A stretch of 64,000 bases of DNA, from NCBI GenBank assembly GCA_022446885.1, contig JAKVBU010000011.1, positions 62,001-126,000 of the forward strand, given 5' to 3'. Shown one piece after another: positions 17,160 through 24,647 of this stretch. Position 1 is the stretch's first letter; the number at the start of each line of letters is the position of its first letter. Source of the stretch: Phycisphaerales bacterium (GTDB lineage: Bacteria; Planctomycetota; Phycisphaerae; Phycisphaerales; SM1A02). The notes beneath the pieces are model-generated. The model worked only from the letters and a program-made list of their open reading frames with translations, was not told the origin of the DNA and did not search any database. Made by a program: the position numbers and the translations under genes.

Positions 17160-17968
17160 CAGCTTGGTACCACTCCACGAGCTGCGTCCCGCAACCAACG
17201 CATGCGGGCACGAGGTCGGCGGCTCTTCTTTCGTCTGTGCCACCAGATAGCGGCGACGATCAACGCCACACCAATTCCGATGAGCACGGCATGCTCAATG
17301 TGCGCGCTGCTGCTTGAACTAGTCAGGCCCTTGGCGATGAGCCACCCCACCAGCAACTGCCAGCCAACACTCTTGGCAGCACCCAGAGCTTCGCCAGCGA
17401 GGAACGGTCGCACCTTCATGTGGGCCAGCCCCGCAGCGGTGATGGTGGGTGTTCTCGCTGCCGGAAGCACGCGACCCATCACGATCACCCACATACCCCA
17501 GCGATCGAGCAGATGCTTGATCTCGAGAATGCGGCGAGGGTGGAACATGCGGCGGAAGAACTTCTTTCGAAGCAGCACGTGGGCGTATCGCCGAACCAGC
17601 AGCATCCAGATGAGGTCCGCGAGCACGACGGCGGCCCAGATGAGGCCGAGCGTCCACCACAAATCGAACACACCTCTGGCCACGAGGAAGCCCGCGGGAA
17701 TGACCAGAATCTCCTCGCTCACCGGAATCCCCACACCCGCCAGCAGAATGATGCCCGCCAGGACAGCCGGCCCCCACACCCCCATCGGTCCGACCCAATC
17801 GGCCACAGCCTGCTCGGCCTTGCCTGAGATGGAGTGGCCCTCGTGCATCTTCTGGGCGGCCTCGTGCCCCGCCTCAGGCCCAGCCTCCCAGCCAAGGCAG
17901 ACCAGGGTGCACACCAACAGCAGCAGCAGCGGCCGCAGGCGTCCTGATATGTACTCGGAGGGCTTCAT
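17159..17968 (-). CDS. VTT-domain (DedA-like) membrane protein 2
   Basis: The protein has 269 residues. A signal-anchor (LRPLLLLLVCTLVCLGW) is followed by a periplasmic His/Glu-rich segment of about 35 residues (EAGPEAGHEAAQKMHEGH), which could bind a metal, and then the VTT domain with GIPVSEEILVIPAG and GRVLPAARTPTITAAGLAHM. The tail (RPRARMRWLRDAA) repeats that of the neighbour. It is divergent from glycerate kinase with 35 bases between the starts. Start ATG 17968 is preferred to the upstream in-frame ATG at 18001. Confidence 0.87.
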   Translation of the reverse strand: MKPSEYISGRLRPLLLLLVCTLVCLGWEAGPEAGHEAAQKMHEGHSISGKAEQAVADWVGPMGVWGPAVLAGIILLAGVGIPVSEEILVIPAGFLVARGVFDLWWTLGLIWAAVVLADLIWMLLVRRYAHVLLRKKFFRRMFHPRRILEIKHLLDRWGMWVIVMGRVLPAARTPTITAAGLAHMKVRPFLAGEALGAAKSVGWQLLVGWLIAKGLTSSSSSAHIEHAVLIGIGVALIVAAIWWHRRKKSRRPRARMRWLRDAARGVVPS

Positions 17969-17977
17969 GGTGCGGGC

Positions 17978-17983
17978 AGTGTA
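17978..17983 (-). promoter_or_regulatory. Candidate -10 for VTT operon
   Basis: TACACT on the minus strand, 9 bases before ATG 17968. It shares the 35-base divergent gap with the glycerate kinase promoter at 17992-17997. Confidence 0.4.
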
Positions 17984-17991
17984 GAAGCACG

Positions 17992-17997
17992 TAGGCT
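17992..17997 (+). promoter_or_regulatory. Candidate -10 for leaderless glxK
   Basis: TAGGCT, 6 bases before ATG 18004; a transcript would start at the initiation codon itself. Confidence 0.45.
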
Positions 17998-18003
17998 GCA
18001 CGA

Positions 18004-19101
18004 ATGCTGGTTCTCTGCGCTCCAGATGCTTTCAAGGGAACGCTGTCCGCCGCTCATGCTGCGGCGGCCATGGCGCAGGGCGTCGAATTGGCCGGACATG
18101 AGGCGATCCAACTGCCGGTCGCTGATGGCGGGGAAGGTACGGCTGAGGTGCTTCTGGGCTCACTCGGCGGCGAGATGCACCACGTGGAGACGACCGATCC
18201 ACTGCATCGCCCCATTGAAGGCTGGTGGGTGCAATTGCCTGACGGTCGTGCCGTGGTAGAGACCGCGGTCGCCTCCGGCCTTCCACTCCTGGGGGCGGCC
18301 GATCGAAATCCGATGGTCGCCTCCAGTTGGGGCACAGGGCAATTGATCGCCGCCGCGATGGACGCCGGTGCTACGAGCGTGTTGCTGGGCGTCGGCGGAA
18401 CTGCCACGGTTGATGGCGGATGCGGCATGCTGCAGGCACTGGGCGTCGAGTGGCTCGATGCACAGGCCACCCCGCTCAGGCAGCCGTTGACGCCGGAGCG
18501 CATGTTGGAGATTGCCTCAGTACGAGCGACTGAGCCCCTGCCCGACATCACCGCTCTCGTTGACACGATTGTGACGCTGGAGGGAGCCGCAGAGGTCTTC
18601 GCGCCCCAGAAAGGCGCCAATACCCGGCAGGTCGAACAACTTCAAGAAGCGCTCTCACATCTGGTGACTCAGATTGATCCGGGCGGCAAGGCTTCATCTA
18701 CCCCCGGAAGTGGAGCCGGAGGTGGCATCGCGTTCGCCGCTGCCGCCATGGGCGGGGAGATTGTCTCTGGTGCGGAGTGTGTGCTGGAGTCGATGCAGTT
18801 CCAAAGTCACGCGGCCAATGCCGATCTCGTCTTGACCGGGGAAGGGTGCCTTGATGGACAGACCGCCACAGGGAAAGCCCCATTGGCGGTTGCGCAAATG
18901 GCCCATCGTGCAGGTCGGCCCTGCGTGGCATTGGCCGGGTGCTTCGGCAGCGGGGTGGACCACCTGTTGCAGGATGCGTGCCTGGACGATGCCTGGTCGC
19001 TGCTGGATCATGTGCCAATTGAGGTCGCCATGGGTCAGCCTGCCGAGGCAATCACCCGAGTGACACGCACATGCATCGAGGCATGGGCCTCAGCTCATTG
19101 A
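18004..19101 (+). CDS. glxK: Glycerate kinase (GlxK/GarK family)
   Basis: This kinase of 365 residues phosphorylates D-glycerate, normally to 2-phosphoglycerate in this family, joining glyoxylate and sugar-acid catabolism to glycolysis. Family blocks: APDAFKGTLSA at the N-terminus, PVADGGEGTAE, GVGGTATVDGGCGMLQALG, PGSGAGGGIAFA, and LTGEGCLDGQTATGKAP near residue 285. Full length. The 3' end overlaps the convergent uridylyltransferase gene by 12 bases. Confidence 0.95.
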   Translation: MLVLCAPDAFKGTLSAAHAAAAMAQGVELAGHEAIQLPVADGGEGTAEVLLGSLGGEMHHVETTDPLHRPIEGWWVQLPDGRAVVETAVASGLPLLGAADRNPMVASSWGTGQLIAAAMDAGATSVLLGVGGTATVDGGCGMLQALGVEWLDAQATPLRQPLTPERMLEIASVRATEPLPDITALVDTIVTLEGAAEVFAPQKGANTRQVEQLQEALSHLVTQIDPGGKASSTPGSGAGGGIAFAAAAMGGEIVSGAECVLESMQFQSHAANADLVLTGEGCLDGQTATGKAPLAVAQMAHRAGRPCVALAGCFGSGVDHLLQDACLDDAWSLLDHVPIEVAMGQPAEAITRVTRTCIEAWASAH

Positions 19102-20526
19102 CGTGCCGGCCTCAATGAGCACGTCCGCCCCGGCATCCACGCTCTTGGGGAGCGCTGACGCATCAAGATCCTCGGGCCACTGGCCGCACAACGGCGAGAC
19201 TTCGACCCGAGCCTGGGGCGAGCCATCATCTGCTCTGGGAATCGAGACGCCGGCCTGTTCCAGCCACGATGCGTGAAGCTCGATCTGCATTCGGCCGCTG
19301 GAGACAACCGAGTCTTCGCCGGTCGAGTTCTTGATCGGGGCGAACTCCTGCGCCCGATCCACCTCCAGAAGCACCGGGCGAGAGGCCATCGGCAGCGCAT
19401 CGAACACGAAGCGTTCAAGTTTGACCGCATTGGGTGACTCCGGGGTGACAATCCGGCCTCGATCAGGGCACCAGAAGGGCACCTTCTTGTGGGCCAGATG
19501 CCAAGGCAACGAGCCGTCGGTTCCTTCCGCAACGGTTCGAATGAACTCAACACCCAACATGTGCACGGCGATGTTTGCTGCTCGCCACTTGAGCTCACCC
19601 GATTCGTCGGTTTGAGCCGCCATCTCAGGGCCGAGATCCGAATACTCGCGCACCGCCATGCCCTCGGGAGTCTTCACGAACACGCCGACCTTCTCACCGG
19701 CATGGGCTCGCGAGACGATCTTGGAACTGAATTCCTGTGACGAACTCCCCTCATTGGCATGCAGCCCGATGAATGTTGGATCGAGGGCCCGAACGAGCGG
19801 GTTGTCGATCTGCACCCATGACAGTGCCCGCACACCCCGCCGCTCCATGTGCTCAAGCGCCCCGCTCTGCAGCAGGGCACCGAAAGCACCTCCATGACCG
19901 TCCGGGCTCAGGGCCAGCCGGTCAGGCGCAGCCAACAGCAGCCGACCTGTTTCCGCATCAAGCGCAGGCATCATGCCTTGTGGAAACACCTGCACCAAAC
20001 TTCGATCCAACCCGAAGCAGCGGTTGTCGATCAAGAACGAGCGCGTGGCTGCGTCGTTCTCAACGCTGGTCATGATGTACCAGCGGATCGTGCAACCCCA
20101 TCGCTGCTGGGTCGCCACAATGCGCTCGGCCAGCACTTGAAAGAGCGACTTGCCCGTGATTGGGGTCGCAGGGAACGTGCCCTTGGGGCCATTCCACCCA
20201 AGCCTCGTGCCCTGTCCACCGGCGACAGTGAACAAGGCGACCTCGCCACCACGCAGCATCGCCTCGCCCCGCTCGCGTGCGCCCAGATCCTTGGCCTCGG
20301 GGACACGCAAGGCTGTCGGCGGCGTCCAATCACCAGCGTCCTCTTGCCCAGATGACGAAGCAGCAACAAGCTGCTGCAGCTCGTCGAAATGGGACCACGG
20401 CACCGCATCCAGCGACTGGGCCAACCGAGCTTGCCCGGCTTCATCCAACTCCTGCGCGGCGGCAACAATGTGCGTCTGACCGCATGCCGAGGCACGTTCG
20501 AGATGGTGCTCCAGCGAGGCCCTCAC
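19090..20526 (-). CDS. UTP-sugar-1-phosphate uridylyltransferase (UDPGP family)
   Basis: This nucleotidyltransferase of 478 residues belongs to the eukaryote-type UDPGP family, which includes UDP-GlcNAc pyrophosphorylase (UAP1/AGX) and UDP-sugar pyrophosphorylases. The nucleotide loop VAGGQGTRLGWNGPKGTFP, then LSPDGHGGAF and QIDNPLV, are in family order. NIAVHMLG and the KKVPFW segment resemble UAP1, so UDP-GlcNAc or UDP-GalNAc synthesis is the best guess; the sugar cannot be fixed by sequence. The start is GTG at 20526, overlapping the phoU stop in a GTGA. Confidence 0.88.
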   Translation of the reverse strand: MRASLEHHLERASACGQTHIVAAAQELDEAGQARLAQSLDAVPWSHFDELQQLVAASSSGQEDAGDWTPPTALRVPEAKDLGARERGEAMLRGGEVALFTVAGGQGTRLGWNGPKGTFPATPITGKSLFQVLAERIVATQQRWGCTIRWYIMTSVENDAATRSFLIDNRCFGLDRSLVQVFPQGMMPALDAETGRLLLAAPDRLALSPDGHGGAFGALLQSGALEHMERRGVRALSWVQIDNPLVRALDPTFIGLHANEGSSSQEFSSKIVSRAHAGEKVGVFVKTPEGMAVREYSDLGPEMAAQTDESGELKWRAANIAVHMLGVEFIRTVAEGTDGSLPWHLAHKKVPFWCPDRGRIVTPESPNAVKLERFVFDALPMASRPVLLEVDRAQEFAPIKNSTGEDSVVSSGRMQIELHASWLEQAGVSIPRADDGSPQARVEVSPLCGQWPEDLDASALPKSVDAGADVLIEAGTSMS

Positions 20527-21203
20527 GACTCGTCGCGAGCATCCGGAGGGGCCGGATCGGTCCAGCCAGTGGGGAGATGTCGCACGATGTTGCCAGTCTC
20601 CAGATAGATGGTCTGTTCACAGACATTCGTGCAGTGATCAGCGATTCGCTCAACAGCTCGAACCATGGACAGCAGGGCGATCGCCGCTCTGGTCTCCATC
20701 GCGCCTGATGCCAGTGACTGCTGCGCGGCCGTCACGATCTCGGCCTTGAATGCCTCAACCGTGTCATCGAAGTACAGCACACGCCGGCCAAGCGAGGTGT
20801 CTCGCCGCTCAAGGGCATCGATGGCATCTCGCAACATGCCAACGACGCTGTTTGCCATCACCCGAACCGTGGGTGGAATCTGAACATCTGACGAGGTGGC
20901 CTCGGCGATGTCCACGGCGCAATCGGCCATCCGCTCCAGCTCGTTGTTCACCTTGACGATCGTGAGCACGCTGCGAAGGGCGTACTCCCCTTCCACACCC
21001 TGCCCCAGCAGCGCGATACACCGCCGCTCTATCTCGACGTCAACATGGTCCACGGTCGCATCAGCCACGACGACCCGCTTGGCGGCTTCAACATCGTGCT
21101 CAAAGAAGGCCTCGACCGCCTCCAGAACCAATGAGGTGACACGTTCCCCTTGATCAAAGAGCGTTCGCCAGATGTCGTCCAGCTGTGTTCCGGCGTCGGC
21201 CAT
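20523..21203 (-). CDS. phoU: PhoU-type phosphate regulator
   Basis: At 226 residues it is of usual length. Two three-helix repeats carry the PhoU metal-binding motifs: VNNELERMADCAVDIAE in the first repeat and MVRAVERIADHCTNVCEQTIYL in the second. PhoU signals phosphate status from the Pst transporter to the PhoR kinase. There are no pst or pho genes beside it; its operon partner is the uridylyltransferase, which is unusual. It is divergent from pdxJ; TATACT at 21256-21261 on this strand could be its -10 with a leader of about 45 bases containing GAGGA. Confidence 0.93.
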   Translation of the reverse strand: MADAGTQLDDIWRTLFDQGERVTSLVLEAVEAFFEHDVEAAKRVVVADATVDHVDVEIERRCIALLGQGVEGEYALRSVLTIVKVNNELERMADCAVDIAEATSSDVQIPPTVRVMANSVVGMLRDAIDALERRDTSLGRRVLYFDDTVEAFKAEIVTAAQQSLASGAMETRAAIALLSMVRAVERIADHCTNVCEQTIYLETGNIVRHLPTGWTDPAPPDARDES

Positions 21204-21255
21204 GCCGCGATCCTCGGATCAAGGGATCAAGATCCAGTGCGAAGGGGTGGGGCGG

Positions 21256-21263
21256 AGTATAGA
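21256..21263. promoter_or_regulatory. Overlapping divergent -10 elements, phoU and pdxJ
   Basis: AGTATAGA reads TATACT on the minus strand (phoU) and TATAGA on the plus strand (pdxJ). The two hexamers share four positions, so one stretch may open for both directions. The plus-strand hexamer lacks the final T and is the weaker one. Confidence 0.35.
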
Positions 21264-21279
21264 CCCGCCGGGGGCTACC

Positions 21280-22032
21280 ATGCCCCAACGAATGGCCCGT
21301 GTCAGTGTGAATATCGACCACATCGCGACCATCCGGCAAGCCCGCCGGACTTGGGAGCCCGACCCCGTCGCCGCCGCCGCCGAAGTCGAGGCCGGGGGCG
21401 CTGCGGGGGTGACGGTTCATCTGCGCGAAGATCGCCGCCACATTCAAGACGCCGATGTGGAACAACTGGCCCGCACCGTGCGGCTCCCACTGAATCTGGA
21501 GATAGCCGCAACCAGTGAGATGGTGAACATCGCGCGGCACATCAAGCCCGCCACCGCGATGCTCGTGCCTGAAGGCCGCCTGGAGATCACCACCGAGGGA
21601 GGGTTGGATGTCGCAGGGCAGCAATCCCGGTTGCAGGAAGTGGTTGCATCACTCCGAGAAGCGGGCATTCCCGCCAGCGCCTTCATCGACGCCCAATTGG
21701 AACAGGTAGAAGCAGCCGCGAGTTGCGGTTTTGCGATCTGCGAAGTGCACACTGGCCCATGGGCGCACGCCTTCCACGACGATCCTGATGCTGACTCCAC
21801 CTTGGCCGAGTTGGCCACAGTCGCGCAAGCCGGTAAGGCCATCATTGAGGCGGGCATGCAGTTCAACGCCGGACACGCACTGGGCTACGCCAACGTGGCC
21901 CCTGTTGCATCGCTACCGGGCCTGCACGAGTTGCATATCGGCCATGCCATCGTCAGCCGCGCCGTCTTCAGTTCCCTGCGAGTTGCTGTGAGCGACATGG
22001 TGGCCATCGTCGAGGCAAGTCAGACAACATGA
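21280..22032 (+). CDS. pdxJ: Pyridoxine 5'-phosphate synthase PdxJ
   Basis: A TIM-barrel enzyme of 250 residues that condenses 1-deoxyxylulose 5-phosphate with 3-amino-2-oxopropyl phosphate in vitamin B6 synthesis. Blocks: VNIDHIATIRQARR, GVTVHLREDRRHIQD, LNLEIAATSEM, VPEGRLEITTEGGLDV, and AGHALGYANV. ATG 21280 (MPQRMARV) follows GGGGG by 5 bases; ATG 21292 would give the more usual length. Longer starts overlap the phoU 5' region. The stop overlaps the Nudix gene by ATGA. pdxA is not in the window. Confidence 0.95.
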   Translation: MPQRMARVSVNIDHIATIRQARRTWEPDPVAAAAEVEAGGAAGVTVHLREDRRHIQDADVEQLARTVRLPLNLEIAATSEMVNIARHIKPATAMLVPEGRLEITTEGGLDVAGQQSRLQEVVASLREAGIPASAFIDAQLEQVEAAASCGFAICEVHTGPWAHAFHDDPDADSTLAELATVAQAGKAIIEAGMQFNAGHALGYANVAPVASLPGLHELHIGHAIVSRAVFSSLRVAVSDMVAIVEASQTT

Positions 22033-22568
22033 CAGACCCAACCGACCTCTCAGGATCAGATCTTCCCTACCGCATCGCCGTGCTCTGCTACCTGCGCGAT
22101 GCTCAGGGGCGCCAACTCATGCTGCATCGGGCCAAGCCGCCAAACAGCGGCCTCTACTCGCCCATTGGAGGCAAACTTGAACCGGCCACCGGCGAGAGCC
22201 CCCACCAGTGCGCTGTTCGGGAAATCTTCGAGGAGACCGGTCTGCAATTGCAGGTGAGCGACGTGCGACTGGCGGGCATGGTCGCCGAGACTGCCTATGA
22301 AGGGGCGGGCCATTGGCTGCTGTTCCTCTTCGACGTCACTCGTACGATCGGCCATGACGAGATTCAGGACATGGAGTTCGACGAAGGCACGATGGAGTGG
22401 ATCGAAATGGAGCGGATCGCTGATCTGCCGCTGCCTGAGACCGACCGGTCAATCATCTGGCCTCTGGTGCGACGCCATCAGGATGGGTTCTTCAGTTGCC
22501 ACATCGACTGCCGCAACGATCCGATGACCTGGACGCTCGATGAATCTACCGAGTCAGTCGCCCGCTGA
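22029..22568 (+). CDS. Nudix hydrolase
   Basis: A protein of 179 residues. The Nudix box is present, AVREIFEETGLQL with E seven residues before RE, but the spacing between its first Gly and that Glu is two residues longer than the textbook pattern. The family cleaves nucleoside diphosphates linked to another group; the N-terminal YRIAVLCYLRD and the position after pdxJ do not show the substrate. MutT-like sanitation of oxidised nucleotides is one possibility. Translation is coupled to pdxJ by an ATGA overlap. The 3' end overlaps the convergent epimerase gene by 15 bases. Confidence 0.9.
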   Translation: MTDPTDLSGSDLPYRIAVLCYLRDAQGRQLMLHRAKPPNSGLYSPIGGKLEPATGESPHQCAVREIFEETGLQLQVSDVRLAGMVAETAYEGAGHWLLFLFDVTRTIGHDEIQDMEFDEGTMEWIEMERIADLPLPETDRSIIWPLVRRHQDGFFSCHIDCRNDPMTWTLDESTESVAR

Positions 22569-23705
22569 CACCTGCCAGATCTCCAGCAGCGCCCGCGGAA
22601 TGTGGAAGGCGCCCTTCCACAAGTCACCCTTGTGCAGACTCGACGGACTGCCGTCGCGCCGCAGATACCCGAAGTATTCCGGGCCGTCTGGATCCTTGCA
22701 GTGCGCATCGATCCACGACTGCACCTGGACGGCCCGATCGTGCCATGCTTGTTCACCTGTGCACCGCCATGCACGAAGCATCGCAACGACGGCTTCGAAC
22801 TGCGGCCACCAGAACTTCATCTCATGCCAGTACTCGACCACCGGCTTTCCCGAGACATCGACAAAGGACAACAGACCACCGTGCTCGGTGTCCCAGCCTC
22901 GCTCGAATGACCACGCCAGCATTTGAACGCCCTGATCGGCCAGCGAATCATCACTTCGGTGCAGCGCCTCCGCCAACACGAAACTTGCCGCTTCGATGGC
23001 ATGACCGGGGTTGAGTTGCCGCCCGGCAGCATGGTCGATGAGTTCCCCGTCCAGATCGGTCATCTCAAGCACAGCGCCCAATTCCGGTTTGACGAACCGA
23101 TCGATTCGATCCAGGCAGGTGTCGATCCGCCGCTCAACGCCTGCGGGGGATCCCGCATCGCGAAACACCTGCAGCACATTGAGCATGATCAAGGGAAGCC
23201 CGAGCCCCTCGGCTGGCCGGGTCCGAACATCCACCTTGGGCTCGATGGTGGTCTCCCCTTCCAGCACAGCCCAGATTGCATCGAGCAGCGTCTCGCCCCG
23301 ATGGCAAAGTGACTCATCCTCGAGCAATGCCCCCAACTCAACTGCGGCCATGGCGGTGAAACACTCGCTGAACCAATACCGACGGCGACGCAATGGACGC
23401 CCGTCTCCAGTGATGCTGAAGAACATCCGCCCATCAGTGTCGAAGCCGCTTCGCTCCAAAAGTGCCCAAGATGACTTGGCGGCTTCCACCCACTCAGGCC
23501 TGTGCTCCACCCGCCGACAGAGGTGGGCGAGCATCCAAGCCCACCGCCCCTGGGCCCAGACCGACTTGTCGGTGTCGAACACGTCGCCAATGCGATCCAA
23601 ATGGGTGTGCAGCCCACCGTGCGTTGGGTCCATGCCCTTCTCCAGCCAGAAGGGCAGGCAGTCATCCAGCAAAGATGCCCGGGCAGAAGGGCCGAGATCG
23701 CTCAT
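22554..23705 (-). CDS. N-acylglucosamine 2-epimerase family protein (AGE)
   Basis: The protein has 383 residues and the (alpha/alpha)6-barrel AGE family pattern: THGGLHTHLDRIG, WAQGRWAWMLAHL, RRRYWFSECF, EGLGLPLIMLNVLQ, LNPGHAIEAASFVL and the C-terminal EYWHEMKFWWPQFEAVVA and HKGDLWKGAFHIPRALL. AGE enzymes interconvert GlcNAc and ManNAc; relatives act on cellobiose or mannose. Overlap with nanA (ATGA) points to the ManNAc step of sialic acid breakdown, replacing the nanE/nanK route. The substrate is inferred from context. Confidence 0.9.
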   Translation of the reverse strand: MSDLGPSARASLLDDCLPFWLEKGMDPTHGGLHTHLDRIGDVFDTDKSVWAQGRWAWMLAHLCRRVEHRPEWVEAAKSSWALLERSGFDTDGRMFFSITGDGRPLRRRRYWFSECFTAMAAVELGALLEDESLCHRGETLLDAIWAVLEGETTIEPKVDVRTRPAEGLGLPLIMLNVLQVFRDAGSPAGVERRIDTCLDRIDRFVKPELGAVLEMTDLDGELIDHAAGRQLNPGHAIEAASFVLAEALHRSDDSLADQGVQMLAWSFERGWDTEHGGLLSFVDVSGKPVVEYWHEMKFWWPQFEAVVAMLRAWRCTGEQAWHDRAVQVQSWIDAHCKDPDGPEYFGYLRRDGSPSSLHKGDLWKGAFHIPRALLEIWQVSAGD

Positions 23706-24622
23706 GGCGATAGTGGCCTGGCGAACACGTCCATCTGGGCGACTGCATCGTGGAACGCTGCCAAGGCACCATCGCTCGGGCCAGTCTCATTGCTACGAGG
23801 CCGACCAACATCGACGCCCATCCAGCCCATGATCGCCTTTGCGCCATCGAGCACACCAATGCGCACGAGCTCCCGCACGAACATCACTGCATCGACGTTC
23901 GCCGCTCTGGCAGCGGCCATGTCTCCGGAGTCAAACGCACTTCGAATTCGTTGGTAGACGGGCGCCGCGTAGTTGTAGGTGCTGCCGACGGCCCCTCGGA
24001 TGCCGATGGCCAAGGCACCCAGCAGCATCTCGTCTCGCCCCATGAGCATCTGGCAACGCCCCTCGCCAACCGTCATGGCTCGAGTCAAGGTGGCGAGATC
24101 CTCGTTCGTGTACTTGGCCCCGGCCAGTGTCGGAAGGGCGTCCATCGCCGTTTCCAACAGCTCATCCAGCGGCACATCAATGCCCGTCAACGACGGCATG
24201 TCGTAGTAGAACAGTGGCGTGGCCCCGGCGGCTTCGGCCACCGGCTGCAGGTACCCAAGCACACCGTCGATACTGTGAACCCCTGCACCGGGTTCAACCA
24301 GACACGAGATGGCGTCAAGGCCAATTGCTGCGGCATGCTGGGCCAGCGTGCATGCATCATGTACGCCCACCCCGCCGACGTGTGCGATCAGGGTCAGCGA
24401 GTCTCCTGAAGCCTCAGCCCAGGCATCGATGAGACGACGACGCTCATCAAGAGATAGTGCGAACCACTCGCCGGTTGAACCGCCGACAAACACCCCGATC
24501 AAGTTCTGCTCCATGAAGAGGGCGGCCTGGTCGTTGATCCGGTCCAACGCCAACTCTCCAGCCGAGTCAAAGGGCGTGTGAGCAGCGGCGATGAGTCCAT
24601 CCAATGTCGGCAGGCACGTCAT
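23702..24622 (-). CDS. nanA: N-acetylneuraminate lyase (DapA/NAL superfamily)
   Basis: A class I aldolase of 306 residues, cleaving sialic acid to ManNAc and pyruvate. Evidence for NAL rather than DapA: VGGSTGEWFALSLDERR (the GSTGE carboxylate loop), LFYYDMPSLTG with the proton-relay Tyr, GAKYTNED with the Schiff-base Lys, and GRDEMLLGALAIGIRGAVGSTYN, close to known lyases. The pattern looks nearer to vertebrate NPL than to E. coli NanA, by eye only. Start ATG 24622 leaves 25 bases to the divergent symporter start. It is the first gene of a two-gene operon with the epimerase. Confidence 0.9.
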   Translation of the reverse strand: MTCLPTLDGLIAAAHTPFDSAGELALDRINDQAALFMEQNLIGVFVGGSTGEWFALSLDERRRLIDAWAEASGDSLTLIAHVGGVGVHDACTLAQHAAAIGLDAISCLVEPGAGVHSIDGVLGYLQPVAEAAGATPLFYYDMPSLTGIDVPLDELLETAMDALPTLAGAKYTNEDLATLTRAMTVGEGRCQMLMGRDEMLLGALAIGIRGAVGSTYNYAAPVYQRIRSAFDSGDMAAARAANVDAVMFVRELVRIGVLDGAKAIMGWMGVDVGRPRSNETGPSDGALAAFHDAVAQMDVFARPLSP

Positions 24623-24630
24623 CGGGGCGC

Positions 24631-24640
24631 ACTCTAGACT
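24631..24640. promoter_or_regulatory. Symmetric bidirectional -10 of the sialate locus
   Basis: ACTCTAGACT reads TAGACT on the plus strand (24635-24640; 7 bases to ATG 24648) and TAGAGT on the minus strand (24636-24631; 8 bases to ATG 24622). Both hexamers share the CTAG centre, so one melted segment can serve both genes and both mRNAs would be almost leaderless. I found no -35 box on either side. Confidence 0.55.
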
Positions 24641-24647
24641 CCTTGCC

